A stretch of 64,000 nucleotides of DNA from Aliiroseovarius sp. Z3 (GCF_029105185.1 NZ_JAFMZK010000010.1:118197-182196), one strand, 5' to 3'. Positions 16,977-26,750 are shown, numbered from the stretch's first letter. The notes: a model not told the origin generated them from the letters alone. Made by a program: numbers and translations.

Positions 16977-19634
16977 ATGGTTGATTTTCCCAATGACATT
17001 GATCCAGTTGAAAGTCGCGAATGGCAGGAAGCGATAGAAGACGTCATCGCGCGGGATGGTCCGGACCGCGCGCATTTCCTTTTGGACAAGTCGGTCCAGC
17101 AAGCCCGCGCATCGGGGGCGAACCTGCCGTTTTCGGCGACCACGCCCTATCAGAACACGATCCCGGCAGATGACGAGCTGGAAATCCCCGGCAACATGGA
17201 GATGGAATGGCGCATCCGCACCATCAACCGTTGGAACGCCATGGCGACGGTGGTGCGCCGCAACAAGGTGTCGTCGGAATATGGCGGACATATTGCGTCC
17301 TTTGCCTCGTCTGCGGTGATGTATGACATCGGGCTGAACCACTTCTGGCGCTCGAAATCCGCGATCCATGGCGGTGATCTGGTTTTCTTTCAGGGCCACG
17401 TGATCCCCGGCATCTACGCACGGTCGTTCATGGAAGGCCGCATTTCAGAAGAGCAGTTGGAAAATTTCCGTTCAGAAGTCTCTGGCGAAGGCCTGTCCTC
17501 TTATCCGCATCCATGGCTGATGCCGGATTACTGGCAGTTCCCGACCGTGTCGATGGGGCTTGGCCCGCTGATGGCGATCTATCAGGCGCGTTTCATGAAA
17601 TATATGCACAATCGCGGCCTGATCGACATGGCCGACCGCAAGGTCTGGGTCTTCCTTGGCGACGGCGAGATGGACGAACCCGAAAGCCGGGGGGCCATCG
17701 ACCTGGCGGCGCGTGAAGGGTTGGACAACCTGATCTTCGTGGTGAACTGCAACCTGCAACGGCTGGACGGCCCGGTGCGCGGCAACTCCAAGATCGTGCA
17801 GGAGCTGGAAGGTGATTTCCGTGGCGCGGGCTGGAACGTCATCAAGCTGCTCTGGGGCAAGGGCTGGGACGAACTGCTTGAGAAAGACACAACGGGCCGT
17901 CTGCGCCAGTTGATGGACGAAACCGTTGACGGCGATTACCAGACGTTCAAATCCAAGGACGGTGCCTATATCCGCAAGCATTTCTTCGGCAAATACCCCG
18001 AAACCGCCGCGCTTGTCGAAGACTGGTCGGATGATCAGATCTGGGCCTTGCGCCGGGGCGGGCATGACCCGCAGAAGGTCTATACCGCCTTCAAACGCGC
18101 GTCCGAGACCAAGGGCGAACCCACCTGCCTTCTGGTCAAGACAGTCAAGGGCTATGGCATGGGTAAGGCCGGTGAAGGCCAGAACATCACCCACCAGCAA
18201 AAGAAAATGGCCGAGGATCAGCTGCGTGCCTTCCGTGACCGGTTCGACATCCCGGTCAGTGACGAAGATCTGCCAAACGCGCCTTTCGTCAAACTGAACA
18301 ACGCGCAGAAATCCTATCTTCTGGACCAGCGCAAGAAACTGGGTGGCGCGTTCCCCAAGCGCGACTGGCGCGATACGCCGAAGCTGGACATCCCCGGTCT
18401 GGACAAATTCGAGGCTCAACTCAAGGGGACGGGCGAGCGCGAAATCTCGACCACCATGGCATTTGTGCGCATTCTGACCACGCTTCTGCGTGACAAGAAC
18501 ATCGGCAAGAACATTGTGCCCATCGTGCCGGATGAAAGCCGCACTTTCGGGATGGAGGGTCTGTTCCGCTCGGTGGGGATTTATAATCCGATGGGGCAGA
18601 ACTATACGCCCGAAGATGCCGACCAGATGATGTACTACAAGGAAAGCACCAACGGTCAGGTGCTTCAGGAAGGCATCAACGAAGCCGGGGCCATGGCCGA
18701 CTGGATCGCGGCGGCCACGTCCTATTCCAACCACGGCGTGCCGATGATCCCGTTCTTCATCTATTATTCGATGTTTGGGTTCCAGCGGATCGGTGATCTG
18801 GCATGGGCCGCAGGCGACAGCCGTGCGCGCGGCTTCATGCTGGGCGGCACCGCCGGACGCACCACGCTGAACGGCGAAGGCTTGCAGCATGAAGACGGTC
18901 ACAGCCACATTCTTGCAGGCACCATCCCCAACTGCATCAGCTATGACCCAACCTTCCAGTACGAGGTTGCGGTAATCGTGCAGAACGGGATGCAACGCAT
19001 GTATGGCGATCAGGAGGATGTCTATTTCTACCTGACCCTGATGAACGAAAACTATTCCCACCCCGACATGCCCATGGGCGTCGAAGACGAAATCATCAAA
19101 GGCCTGTATCGACTTCAAGAGGTCAAGAAGCCGGGCAAGAAACACGTCACCCTGATGGGATCGGGCACCATTCTGGTGCAGGCGATGAAAGCCGCCGAAA
19201 TGCTGAAAGAAGATTTTGGCGTCACGGCGGAGATCTGGTCAGCCACCTCGTTCAACGAACTGGCCCGCGACTGTCAGGACGCGGCGCGGTGGAACCGGCT
19301 GAACCCGCTGGAAGACCCGCGCGAAGCCTTCGTAACGCAGCAGCTGTCCAAGGCCAAAGGCCCGGTCATTGCCGCGACCGATTACATGAAAAACTATGCC
19401 GAACAGATCCGGTCCTGTGTGCCGGGGCGCTACACGGTTTTGGGCACCGATGGCTATGGCCGCTCGGACAGCCGGGTGAACCTGAGGCGCTTCTTCGAAG
19501 TGGACGCAAACCACATCGCCGCTGCCGCCATGGTCGATCTTTATCGCGACGGCAACATTACCAAGAAGGTGCTGCAGGACGCGCTTTCCAAATACGACAT
19601 CGACGGCAACAAGCCCAACCCACGCTTGGTGTGA
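16977..19634 (+). CDS. aceE: Pyruvate dehydrogenase E1 component, homodimeric type
   Basis: 885 residues, the length of the single-chain alpha2 E1 of E. coli. The thiamine diphosphate motif begins GDGEMDEPES at residues 228-237 and ends NCNLQ about 25 residues on. It decarboxylates pyruvate and transfers the acetyl group to lipoyl-E2 in the cytoplasmic PDH complex. It is first of an aceE-aceF-lpd operon. A 198-bp upstream region after the previous gene has no ORF; no promoter motif was assigned with confidence. Many alphaproteobacteria instead have heterotetrameric PdhAB, so this is the other known lineage of the enzyme. Confidence 0.97.
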   Translation: MVDFPNDIDPVESREWQEAIEDVIARDGPDRAHFLLDKSVQQARASGANLPFSATTPYQNTIPADDELEIPGNMEMEWRIRTINRWNAMATVVRRNKVSSEYGGHIASFASSAVMYDIGLNHFWRSKSAIHGGDLVFFQGHVIPGIYARSFMEGRISEEQLENFRSEVSGEGLSSYPHPWLMPDYWQFPTVSMGLGPLMAIYQARFMKYMHNRGLIDMADRKVWVFLGDGEMDEPESRGAIDLAAREGLDNLIFVVNCNLQRLDGPVRGNSKIVQELEGDFRGAGWNVIKLLWGKGWDELLEKDTTGRLRQLMDETVDGDYQTFKSKDGAYIRKHFFGKYPETAALVEDWSDDQIWALRRGGHDPQKVYTAFKRASETKGEPTCLLVKTVKGYGMGKAGEGQNITHQQKKMAEDQLRAFRDRFDIPVSDEDLPNAPFVKLNNAQKSYLLDQRKKLGGAFPKRDWRDTPKLDIPGLDKFEAQLKGTGEREISTTMAFVRILTTLLRDKNIGKNIVPIVPDESRTFGMEGLFRSVGIYNPMGQNYTPEDADQMMYYKESTNGQVLQEGINEAGAMADWIAAATSYSNHGVPMIPFFIYYSMFGFQRIGDLAWAAGDSRARGFMLGGTAGRTTLNGEGLQHEDGHSHILAGTIPNCISYDPTFQYEVAVIVQNGMQRMYGDQEDVYFYLTLMNENYSHPDMPMGVEDEIIKGLYRLQEVKKPGKKHVTLMGSGTILVQAMKAAEMLKEDFGVTAEIWSATSFNELARDCQDAARWNRLNPLEDPREAFVTQQLSKAKGPVIAATDYMKNYAEQIRSCVPGRYTVLGTDGYGRSDSRVNLRRFFEVDANHIAAAAMVDLYRDGNITKKVLQDALSKYDIDGNKPNPRLV

Positions 19635-19657
19635 ACGGACAGACAGGAGAATATGAC

Positions 19658-20917
19658 ATGACGATTGAAGTGAAAGTTCCCGATATCGGCGATTTTTCTG
19701 ACGTGCCCGTTGTGACCGTTCTGGTCAGTGTGGGGGATGTGATCGCCGAAGAAGACCCGATCATCGAACTGGAAAGCGACAAGGCAACGCTTGAGGTACC
19801 AGCCCCCGCCGCCGGTAAGGTGGTCGAAATCAAGCTGTCCGAAGGCGACACCGTGTCCGAAGGGTCGTTGATCCTGCTGCTGGAAGGTGACGGCGCGGGG
19901 GCCGACGCCCCGGCGCCGGCGCCTGCCGCCGACGCGGCCCCAGCCCCAACGGCTGCACCCGCTCCCGCCCCGACAGCTGCCCCGGCCGCGGTGACGGATG
20001 CCGGGTTCGGCAAGGCCCATGCCAGCCCCTCGGTCCGGGCCTTCGCCCGCCAGCTGGACATCGATCTGGCCCAGGTCAACGGATCGGGCCGCAAGGGCCG
20101 TATCCTGCGCGAGGACGTGACCGCCTTCCTGAAATCGAAATCCGCACCTGCGGGCGGCGCTGCGGCGGTCAGCGGTGGCATGGGCATCCCACCGATCCCT
20201 GCCGTCGATTTCTCGAAATTCGGTCCCACCGAAGATGTCGAGATGCCGCGCATCAAGAAGATCTCAGGCCCTGCGCTGCACCGGTCTTGGCTGAACATCC
20301 CGCATGTCACCCATAATGAAGAGGCTGACATTACCGAACTGGACGGCTACCGCCGTGAACTGGACACGGCAGCCAAGGCGGATGGTTATCGCGTGACGCT
20401 TTTGTCCTTCATGATCAAGGCCAGCGTGTCTGCCCTGAAAACCCATTGGGAGGTCAATTCCTCGATCCACCCGGATGGCGACAAGTTGATCCGCAAGGAC
20501 TTCTATAACATCGGCTTTGCCGCCGACACGCCGAACGGGCTGATGGTGCCGGTGATCAAGGACGCCGATCGCAAGGGGATCATCGAGATTTCCAAGGAAC
20601 TGGGCGAGCTGTCCGCCAAGGCGCGTGATGGTAAGCTGAAGGGCGATGACATGTCGGGCGCGACCTTCACCATCTCGTCGCTGGGCGGGATCGGCGGCAC
20701 GTCATTCACCCCCATCGTCAACGCGCCCGAGGTCGCCATTCTGGGCCTGACCCGATCAAAGATGGCCCCGGCCTGGAACGGGGAAGAGTTCGTGCCGCGC
20801 AACATGCAACCCCTCAGCCTGTCCTATGACCACCGCGCCATTGACGGCGCGCTGGCCGCCCGCTTCTGCGCCACGTTGAAACACCTGCTCGGCGATGTGC
20901 GCCGGCTGATGCTGTAA
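19658..20917 (+). CDS. aceF: Dihydrolipoamide acetyltransferase (PDH E2)
   Basis: 419 residues from ATG 19658, with CAGGAGA 8 nt upstream. A single lipoyl domain (residues 1-77, lipoyl-lysine motif ESDKATLEVP) is followed by an Ala/Pro linker, a peripheral-subunit-binding domain (ASPSVRAFARQLDIDL) and the catalytic domain ending LSYDHRAIDGALAARF, which contains the HxxxDG active site. It transfers acetyl groups to CoA and forms the PDH core. It starts 23 bp after aceE. E. coli AceF has three lipoyl domains; here there is one, and another is on E3. Confidence 0.96.
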   Translation: MTIEVKVPDIGDFSDVPVVTVLVSVGDVIAEEDPIIELESDKATLEVPAPAAGKVVEIKLSEGDTVSEGSLILLLEGDGAGADAPAPAPAADAAPAPTAAPAPAPTAAPAAVTDAGFGKAHASPSVRAFARQLDIDLAQVNGSGRKGRILREDVTAFLKSKSAPAGGAAAVSGGMGIPPIPAVDFSKFGPTEDVEMPRIKKISGPALHRSWLNIPHVTHNEEADITELDGYRRELDTAAKADGYRVTLLSFMIKASVSALKTHWEVNSSIHPDGDKLIRKDFYNIGFAADTPNGLMVPVIKDADRKGIIEISKELGELSAKARDGKLKGDDMSGATFTISSLGGIGGTSFTPIVNAPEVAILGLTRSKMAPAWNGEEFVPRNMQPLSLSYDHRAIDGALAARFCATLKHLLGDVRRLML

Positions 20918-20930
20918 GGGAGACGATCTG

Positions 20931-22664
20931 ATGGATGTGAAAGTTCCCGATATCGGCGATTTCTCGGACGTTCCGGTCATCGGCATCCTCGTCTCGGTTG
21001 GCGATACGGTTGCCGCCGAAGACCCATTGATCGAGCTGGAAAGCGACAAGGCCACGATGGAAGTCCCCTCGCCCGCCGCAGGTGTGGTAAAAGAAATCAA
21101 GGTTGCCGAAGGTGACACCGTGTCTGAGGGCAGCGTGATCATGGTGCTGGAAGGGGCCGACGCAGGTGATGCGCCCGCCGCAGCGCCGAAAGAAGAGACC
21201 GCACCTGCCCCGTCCGCCGTCGCAGCCACCGGTACCGCAACCGGTCCCGGTGATATTCATGGCGAGGTTGTCGTGCTTGGCTCCGGCCCCGGTGGTTACA
21301 CCGCCGCTTTCCGAGCCGCCGATCTGGGCAAGAAGGTCGTGCTGATCGAGAAAGACAGCAATCTTGGCGGGGTTTGCCTGAACGTGGGCTGTATCCCCTC
21401 CAAGGCGCTTCTGCACGCCGCCAAGGTGATTTCCGAAGCAGATGAAATGGGCGATCACGGCATCAAGTTCACCAAGCCCAAGGTCGACCTGAAAAAGCTG
21501 CGCGGCTGGAAGGAAAGCGTCGTGAACCAGTTGACCGGCGGTCTGTCCGGTCTGGCCAAGGGCCGCAAGGTGCAGGTGGTGAACGGCTATGGCCGTTTCT
21601 CCGGCCCCAACATGATCGAGGTGCAGACCGATGACGGCCTGACCAAGGTCAGCTTTGATCAGTGCATCATCGCGGCAGGCTCCGAACCCGTCACCCTGCC
21701 CTTCATCCCCCATGATGACCCGCGCGTGATCGACTCGACCGGCGCGTTGGAGCTGGAGGACGTGCCCAATCGCCTTCTGGTGCTGGGCGGCGGCATCATC
21801 GGGCTGGAAATGGCCACCGTCTATGACGCGCTGGGTTCGAAAGTCACGATTGTCGAGTTCATGGACCAGATCATTCCGGGCGCCGACAAGGACATCGTGA
21901 AACCTTTGCACAAGCGGATCGAGGGTCGGTATGAAGCGATCCTGACCAAGACGAAAGTCACCGCGGTCGAGGCGCAGAAGAAAGGCCTGAAAGTCACGAT
22001 GGAAGGCCCGGACGGCGAGACGACCGACACGTTCGACAAGGTGCTGGTCGCGGTCGGACGCAAGCCCAACGGCCACATGGTGGATGCCGAAAAGGCTGGC
22101 GTTGCCGTGGACGACCGCGGCTTCATCAATGTCGACAATCAGCAACGCACGGGTGTGCCGCATATCTTCGCCATCGGCGACGTGGTCGGCCAACCCATGC
22201 TGGCGCACAAGGCCGTGCACGAAGGCAAGGTGGCCGCCGAGGTCTGCGCCGGTGAAAAGCGTTTCTTCGACGCGCGCGTCATCCCGTCTGTCGCCTATAC
22301 CGACCCCGAGGTCGCATGGGTCGGCGTGACGGAAACCGAGGCAAAGGCCAAGGGCCTCAAGGTCGGCAAAGGAAGTTTCCCGTGGGCGGCGTCTGGCCGA
22401 TCCCTGTCGCTGGGACGGTCGGAAGGCATCACCAAGCTGATCTTCGACGAAGAGGATGACCGCGTGATCGGCGCGGGCATCGTCGGCCCCAATGCGGGCG
22501 ACCTGATTGCCGAGGTGGCGCTGGCGATCGAGATGGGCGCGGATGCGGTCGATCTGGGCCACACCATCCACCCGCACCCGACCCTGTCGGAAACCGTGAA
22601 CTTCGCCGCCGAGCTGTTCGAAGGCACGATCACCGACCTGATCCCGCCGAAGAAAAAGAAGTAA
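20931..22664 (+). CDS. lpdA: Dihydrolipoamide dehydrogenase with N-terminal lipoyl domain (PDH E3)
   Basis: 577 residues, about 110 more than ordinary E3, because it carries its own lipoyl domain (residues 1-78, ESDKATMEVP) joined by an Ala/Pro linker. The FAD domain begins VVVLGSGPGGYTAAFRAADLG, the redox disulfide is in GGVCLNVGCIPSKALL, and the C-terminal interface has HTIHPHPTLSET. It reoxidises dihydrolipoyl groups with NAD+. The gene starts 13 bp after aceF. The lipoyl domain closely resembles that of AceF (both open with VKVPDIGDFSDVPV), which suggests duplication within the operon. Confidence 0.96.
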   Translation: MDVKVPDIGDFSDVPVIGILVSVGDTVAAEDPLIELESDKATMEVPSPAAGVVKEIKVAEGDTVSEGSVIMVLEGADAGDAPAAAPKEETAPAPSAVAATGTATGPGDIHGEVVVLGSGPGGYTAAFRAADLGKKVVLIEKDSNLGGVCLNVGCIPSKALLHAAKVISEADEMGDHGIKFTKPKVDLKKLRGWKESVVNQLTGGLSGLAKGRKVQVVNGYGRFSGPNMIEVQTDDGLTKVSFDQCIIAAGSEPVTLPFIPHDDPRVIDSTGALELEDVPNRLLVLGGGIIGLEMATVYDALGSKVTIVEFMDQIIPGADKDIVKPLHKRIEGRYEAILTKTKVTAVEAQKKGLKVTMEGPDGETTDTFDKVLVAVGRKPNGHMVDAEKAGVAVDDRGFINVDNQQRTGVPHIFAIGDVVGQPMLAHKAVHEGKVAAEVCAGEKRFFDARVIPSVAYTDPEVAWVGVTETEAKAKGLKVGKGSFPWAASGRSLSLGRSEGITKLIFDEEDDRVIGAGIVGPNAGDLIAEVALAIEMGADAVDLGHTIHPHPTLSETVNFAAELFEGTITDLIPPKKKK

Positions 22665-22696
22665 CCGGCGGTCTGTAGCGGACCAAAGAAACGGAC

Positions 22697-22724
22697 AAGG
22701 CGCGCCCATCGTGGCGCGCCTTTT
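22697..22724 (+). terminator. Rho-independent terminator of the aceE-aceF-lpd operon
   Basis: AAGGCGCGCC and GGCGCGCCTT form a perfect 10-bp stem with a 6-nt loop and run into TTTT, 32 bp after the lpdA stop. The stem would also work for the convergent VOC gene. Confidence 0.88.
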
Positions 22725-22781
22725 CGCGTATTGCCCCCCGCCAGCCCCAAAAGAACCGGGGCGGCCAGAGCCGATCCGGTT

Positions 22782-23153
22782 CTACCCGTGGGACACCGCT
22801 TCTATGCGGTTCCCTTCGGGGTCGATGACAAACGCCGCATAATAGGTCGCGTTGTATTCGGGCCGCAATCCGGGGGCACCATCATCGCGCCCGCCCGCTT
22901 TCAGGGCTTCGGCATGGAACCGATGCACGCTGTCCCGATCCGGGGCGCGGAACGCCACATGCGTGCCCCTGCGGGCGCGACCCTCATCCGCCATCAATCC
23001 GAAATCGTCGTTTCGCCCGATGCCATAGGCGACCATGGATGGCTTTTCCCAAACGATGTGGAAGCCAAGCGCCGCCATGACGCGATCATAGAATTTTCGG
23101 GTTTCGTCAAACTCAGACACGCCAAGGGTTACGTGGTCGATAACAGTGGACAT
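22782..23153 (-). CDS. VOC (glyoxalase/bleomycin-resistance) family protein
   Basis: 123 residues from ATG 23153; the longer upstream frame is rejected because members begin at M-S-x-VIDHVTLGVS. It shows the single glyoxalase-like module with the beta-alpha-beta-beta-beta pattern, HVTLGVSEFDETRKFY at the start and FVIDPEGNRIEAV at the end (possible metal-ligand positions His and Glu). The family includes lyases, dioxygenases and binding proteins, so the reaction is unknown. It is a single gene convergent with lpdA and upstream on the same strand as nothing obvious; AAAGG precedes the start. Confidence 0.78.
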   Translation of the reverse strand: MSTVIDHVTLGVSEFDETRKFYDRVMAALGFHIVWEKPSMVAYGIGRNDDFGLMADEGRARRGTHVAFRAPDRDSVHRFHAEALKAGGRDDGAPGLRPEYNATYYAAFVIDPEGNRIEAVSHG

Positions 23154-23290
23154 GGAATTGACCTTTCTCATCACTCTGCGGCGCCGCAATGGCACCCACC
23201 TGCATCACAAACATGCACAGTGGGTCCAATGTATCGCCTTGACCGGGCCGGGTCACATATTCATTGTCACCCTGCCCTTTGCTCAGGCGC

Positions 23291-25567
23291 TTAGCCGTAG
23301 CTGGACACCGCAGACCCTGCCAATGCGGCGGTATTCAAAAGACCGCGCACCGTGATCGACGGCGTCACGATATGCACGCGGTTCCCCATCCCCATCAGGA
23401 TCGGCCCGACCTCAAGCCCACCGGCCACAGATTTCAGGATGTTGCGCGTGGCCCCTGCCGCATCGGTGTTGGCATAGACCAGCACATTGGCCTTGCCGGT
23501 CAGTCGCCCGCCGGGGAACAACCGTTCACGCAGATCGGGGTCAAGGGCGGCATCGGTGTGCATCTCGCCCTCGTATTCGAAATCCAGCGGTTGCTGATCC
23601 AGAATGTCCAGCGCCCCACGCATAGCCCGGCCCGACGCGCTGTCCAGATTGCCGAATTGCGAGCCAGAGCACAGCGCGATCCGTGGTTCGACCCCGAAAC
23701 GACGCACGTGACGGGCAGCGGCCACGACGATTTCCGACAATTGCTGGCTGTCCGGCGTGATGTTCACATGGGTGTCGGCGATGAACAGCGGACCTTGATC
23801 CAGGATCATCAGCGACAAGGCCCCCACCGGGTGAAGCTCGCCCTCGGCCAGCAGGCTGGTGGCATAGTTCAGGTGCCAGCGAAATTCGCCGAACGTGCCG
23901 CAGACCATACTGTCGGCCTCGCCGCGCCGGACCATCACGCCTGCAATGGCCGTTGTATTGGTGCGCAGAATGGCGCGGGCCAGATCGGGCGTAACGCCCT
24001 TGCGGGCAAGCACATTGTGATAGGTTTCCCAGTAATCGCGATAGCGTGGGTCGTTTTCCGGGTTCACAAGTTCGAAATCCTTGCCCGGCCTGATCTTCAA
24101 CCCCTCGCGTTCAAGCCGTGCCTCGACAACTTCGGGCCGCCCGATCAGGATCGGGGTGTCCACGCCTTCTTCAACCATCGTCTGGGCGGCACGCAGCACG
24201 CGTTCATCCTCGCCCTCGGCAAAGACAATGCGGCGCTTGGCGGCGCGAGCCGCGTCAAACACCCGGCGCATGATGGAATAGGACCGGAACACCTCGCCCT
24301 GAAGGGTGGTCTTGTATTCGTCAAGGTCAAGCGCGCGTGTGGCCACGCCAGACTCGATCGCCGCACGTGCCACCGCGGTGGCAATCGTCGGCAACAGGCG
24401 CGGATCGAACGGTTTCGGGATCAGGTATTCCGGCCCGAAGGTCAGCCGCTCACCACGATAGGCCACGCCCACCTCGGCCGAGGTCGTTTCCCGCGCCAGA
24501 CCCGCAATCGCCTCGACACAGGCCAGTTTCATCGCGTCATTGATCTCGGTCGCGCCGCTGTCCAGCGCGCCGCGGAAAATGAACGGAAAACACAGCACGT
24601 TGTTGACCTGGTTGGGATAATCCGACCGGCCCGTGGCGATCAGCGCGCCGGGTGCAACCTCGCGCGCATCTTCCGGCATGATCTCGGGCGTGGGGTTGGC
24701 CAGCGCAAAGATGATCGGATCATCCGCCATCTTCTTGACCATGTCCTTGGTCAACAAACCCGGACCGGACACGCCAAGAAACAGGTCCGCCCCGACCATC
24801 GCGTCATCCGTGGTGCGCATGTCGGTGTCGCGGGCGAATTCCTGTTTCTGCGGGTTCAGATCAGTGCGCCCGGTGTGCACCACACCCTTGCTGTCCAGCA
24901 TGGTGATATGCTCTTTCTTCACCCCCATCACCATCAGCATTTTCAGGCAGGCAATGCCCGCAGCGCCCGCGCCAAGCGCAACGACCTTGATATCTTCGAC
25001 CTTCTTTTCCGCCACAATCAATGCGTTAAACGCCGCCGCCGAGGCCACGATGGCCGTGCCGTGCTGGTCATCGTGAAACACCGGAATGTTCATCTTCTGC
25101 TTACACAGCTCTTCAACCAGAAAACAATCCGGCGCCTTGATATCCTCAAGGTTCACCGCGCCGAAGGTGGGTTCCAGCTTGGCAACAATCTCGGCCAGCT
25201 TCTCGGGATCGGTTTCGTTGACCTCGATATCGAAGCAATCGATCCCTGCGAACTTCTTGAACAGAACCGCCTTGCCTTCCATCACCGGCTTCGACGCCTG
25301 CGCGCCGATGTTGCCCAGCCCCAGAACCGCCGTCCCGTTCGAGATCACCGCCACAAGGTTGCCCTTGGACGTGTAGCGCGCCGCATCAGACGGGTTCTTC
25401 TCGATCTCAAGACAGGCTTCGGCCACACCGGGACTATAGGCGTTCGACAGATCGCGCCCGGTGGCCATCGGCTTGGTCGCGCGGATTTCCAGTTTTCCGG
25501 GCTTCGGAAACTCGTGATAATCCAGTGCTTCTTGTCGTTTATCGGCGCTTTTATTGTCCAGAGCCAT
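23291..25567 (-). CDS. maeB: NADP-type malic enzyme with phosphotransacetylase domain
   Basis: 758 residues from ATG 25567. The start is set by GGAGGAGG 9-16 nt upstream, rather than an in-frame GTG 39 bp earlier. Residues ~1-430 form the malic enzyme (LSNAYSPGVAEACLEI; FHDDQHGTAIVASAA; Rossmann VVALGAGAAGIACLK). Residues ~440-750 form a phosphate-acetyltransferase-like domain (IVFAEGEDERVLRAAQ), which in MaeB proteins is mostly regulatory and binds acetyl-CoA. It decarboxylates malate to pyruvate with NADP+. Lying just downstream of bhcD, it can drain C4 acid made by the beta-hydroxyaspartate cycle toward pyruvate. Confidence 0.95.
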   Translation of the reverse strand: MALDNKSADKRQEALDYHEFPKPGKLEIRATKPMATGRDLSNAYSPGVAEACLEIEKNPSDAARYTSKGNLVAVISNGTAVLGLGNIGAQASKPVMEGKAVLFKKFAGIDCFDIEVNETDPEKLAEIVAKLEPTFGAVNLEDIKAPDCFLVEELCKQKMNIPVFHDDQHGTAIVASAAAFNALIVAEKKVEDIKVVALGAGAAGIACLKMLMVMGVKKEHITMLDSKGVVHTGRTDLNPQKQEFARDTDMRTTDDAMVGADLFLGVSGPGLLTKDMVKKMADDPIIFALANPTPEIMPEDAREVAPGALIATGRSDYPNQVNNVLCFPFIFRGALDSGATEINDAMKLACVEAIAGLARETTSAEVGVAYRGERLTFGPEYLIPKPFDPRLLPTIATAVARAAIESGVATRALDLDEYKTTLQGEVFRSYSIMRRVFDAARAAKRRIVFAEGEDERVLRAAQTMVEEGVDTPILIGRPEVVEARLEREGLKIRPGKDFELVNPENDPRYRDYWETYHNVLARKGVTPDLARAILRTNTTAIAGVMVRRGEADSMVCGTFGEFRWHLNYATSLLAEGELHPVGALSLMILDQGPLFIADTHVNITPDSQQLSEIVVAAARHVRRFGVEPRIALCSGSQFGNLDSASGRAMRGALDILDQQPLDFEYEGEMHTDAALDPDLRERLFPGGRLTGKANVLVYANTDAAGATRNILKSVAGGLEVGPILMGMGNRVHIVTPSITVRGLLNTAALAGSAVSSYG

Positions 25568-25724
25568 GTTCTGTTCCTCCTCCAGGGCGCGGGTCCGATG
25601 GGGCACGCTATCTCTCGCATGCTAGGGGGTATCCCCATGCTTTGTCATGACAATTACCAAGTGGGCGATCAGGGCCGCGACCAACCGCCCGTCAGATCAG
25701 TTGAAAACCAAAGAACCGGTTTCC

Positions 25725-26690
25725 CTAGAAATCGACTTCGATCGCGATGCCCTTTTCGATCGCCAGATCGACGACTTTCGATGCGACGGCGAGGTCTTGC
25801 AACCCAACACCCGTGCCGTCGAACAACGTGACCTCATCGTCCGACCGACGCCCCGGATGGTCGCCATTGATGACCGCCCCGATCTCGGCAATGTCGGCCT
25901 GTTTCAGTGACCCGTCGGCAATCGCGTGCTGGGCTTCGCCGATGCTGATCGACTGGGCGATTTCATCGGTAAACACCGTGGCGCGGGCGACCAATGCGGC
26001 CTCGACCTCTTGTTTGCCCTTGGTGTCTGTCCCCATGCAGGCGATGTGTGTGCCCGGCTTGACCTGCCCATCCTTCAGGATCGCCGCCTGGCTGGACACG
26101 ATGGTCACGATCACGTCCGCCTGCGCGCCCAGCTCGTCCAGGCTCACGCTTTCAAACGGCAGGCCCAATTCCTTTGCGACCTTCTCAAGCGAAGCCAGTT
26201 TCTCGGGCGTCCGGTTCCACGCCACAACCTTCTCGAAATCGCGCTGTTCGGCCACCGCCTGCAATTGGAACGTCGCCTGATGGCCCGCCCCGATCATGCC
26301 CAGAACCTTGCTGTCCTTGCGCGCCAGATGCGCGACGGACACAGCCGCAGCGGCGGCGGTGCGCAAAGCGGTCAACAGGTTGCCGCCGACCACGGCACGG
26401 CATTTGCCGGTGTCAGCGTCGAACAGGAACACGGTCGACTGGTGATTGGTCAGCCCCTTGTCGGCATTGCCGGGCCAGTATCCGCCCGACTTCAGCCCAA
26501 GGTTCAGCGCCGCGCGGTCAAAGCCGGATTTGAACCCGTAAAGCGCATCGGCATGGCCGATCGCCTCACGGATCACCGGAAAATTATAGGCTGATCCGCG
26601 CGACATGGACGCAAACACCTGTTCGACCGCGTCGAAATTGTCTTTGCGCGTCACAAGGGCTGCGATCTCTTTTTCGGGGATGATATACAT
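25725..26690 (-). CDS. bhcD: Iminosuccinate reductase (beta-hydroxyaspartate cycle)
   Basis: 321 residues from ATG 26690 (MYIIPEKEIAALV). It is an ornithine cyclodeaminase/mu-crystallin family protein with an NAD(P)-binding Rossmann fold (VLGMIGAGHQATFQLQAV). In the Paracoccus denitrificans cycle the homologue reduces iminosuccinate, made by BhcB, to L-aspartate, regenerating the amino donor used by BhcA. The gene order here, bhcA-B-C-D with divergent bhcR, matches that known cluster, and this supports BhcD over generic ornithine cyclodeaminase. A terminator-like hairpin separates it from bhcC, so its expression may be lower or separately controlled. Confidence 0.92.
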   Translation of the reverse strand: MYIIPEKEIAALVTRKDNFDAVEQVFASMSRGSAYNFPVIREAIGHADALYGFKSGFDRAALNLGLKSGGYWPGNADKGLTNHQSTVFLFDADTGKCRAVVGGNLLTALRTAAAAAVSVAHLARKDSKVLGMIGAGHQATFQLQAVAEQRDFEKVVAWNRTPEKLASLEKVAKELGLPFESVSLDELGAQADVIVTIVSSQAAILKDGQVKPGTHIACMGTDTKGKQEVEAALVARATVFTDEIAQSISIGEAQHAIADGSLKQADIAEIGAVINGDHPGRRSDDEVTLFDGTGVGLQDLAVASKVVDLAIEKGIAIEVDF

Positions 26691-26706
26691 AGGGTCCAAT
26701 CCAAAC

Positions 26707-26733
26707 AAAAAGCGGCGGGGCCGAAGCCCCACC
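26707..26733 (-). terminator. Terminator/attenuator hairpin inside the bhc operon
   Basis: On the minus-strand transcript GGTGGGGC and GCCCCGCC form an 8-bp stem (one G-U pair) closed by a UUCG tetraloop, followed by GCTTTTTG. It lies in the 60-bp gap between bhcC and bhcD. It has all parts of an intrinsic terminator although the operon appears to continue, so partial termination or protection of the bhcABC message is likely. Confidence 0.7.
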
Positions 26734-26750
26734 AGTTCAGGGAAGTTAGC

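Noticed and set aside
23264..25831. Very long open frame (855 codons) antisense to maeB, and similar ones antisense to xdhB, lpdA and the flavoprotein genes
   Set aside because: The opposite strands encode complete, well-conserved enzymes. The antisense products are rich in His, Arg and Gly, show no domains, and arise from GC-rich codon bias.
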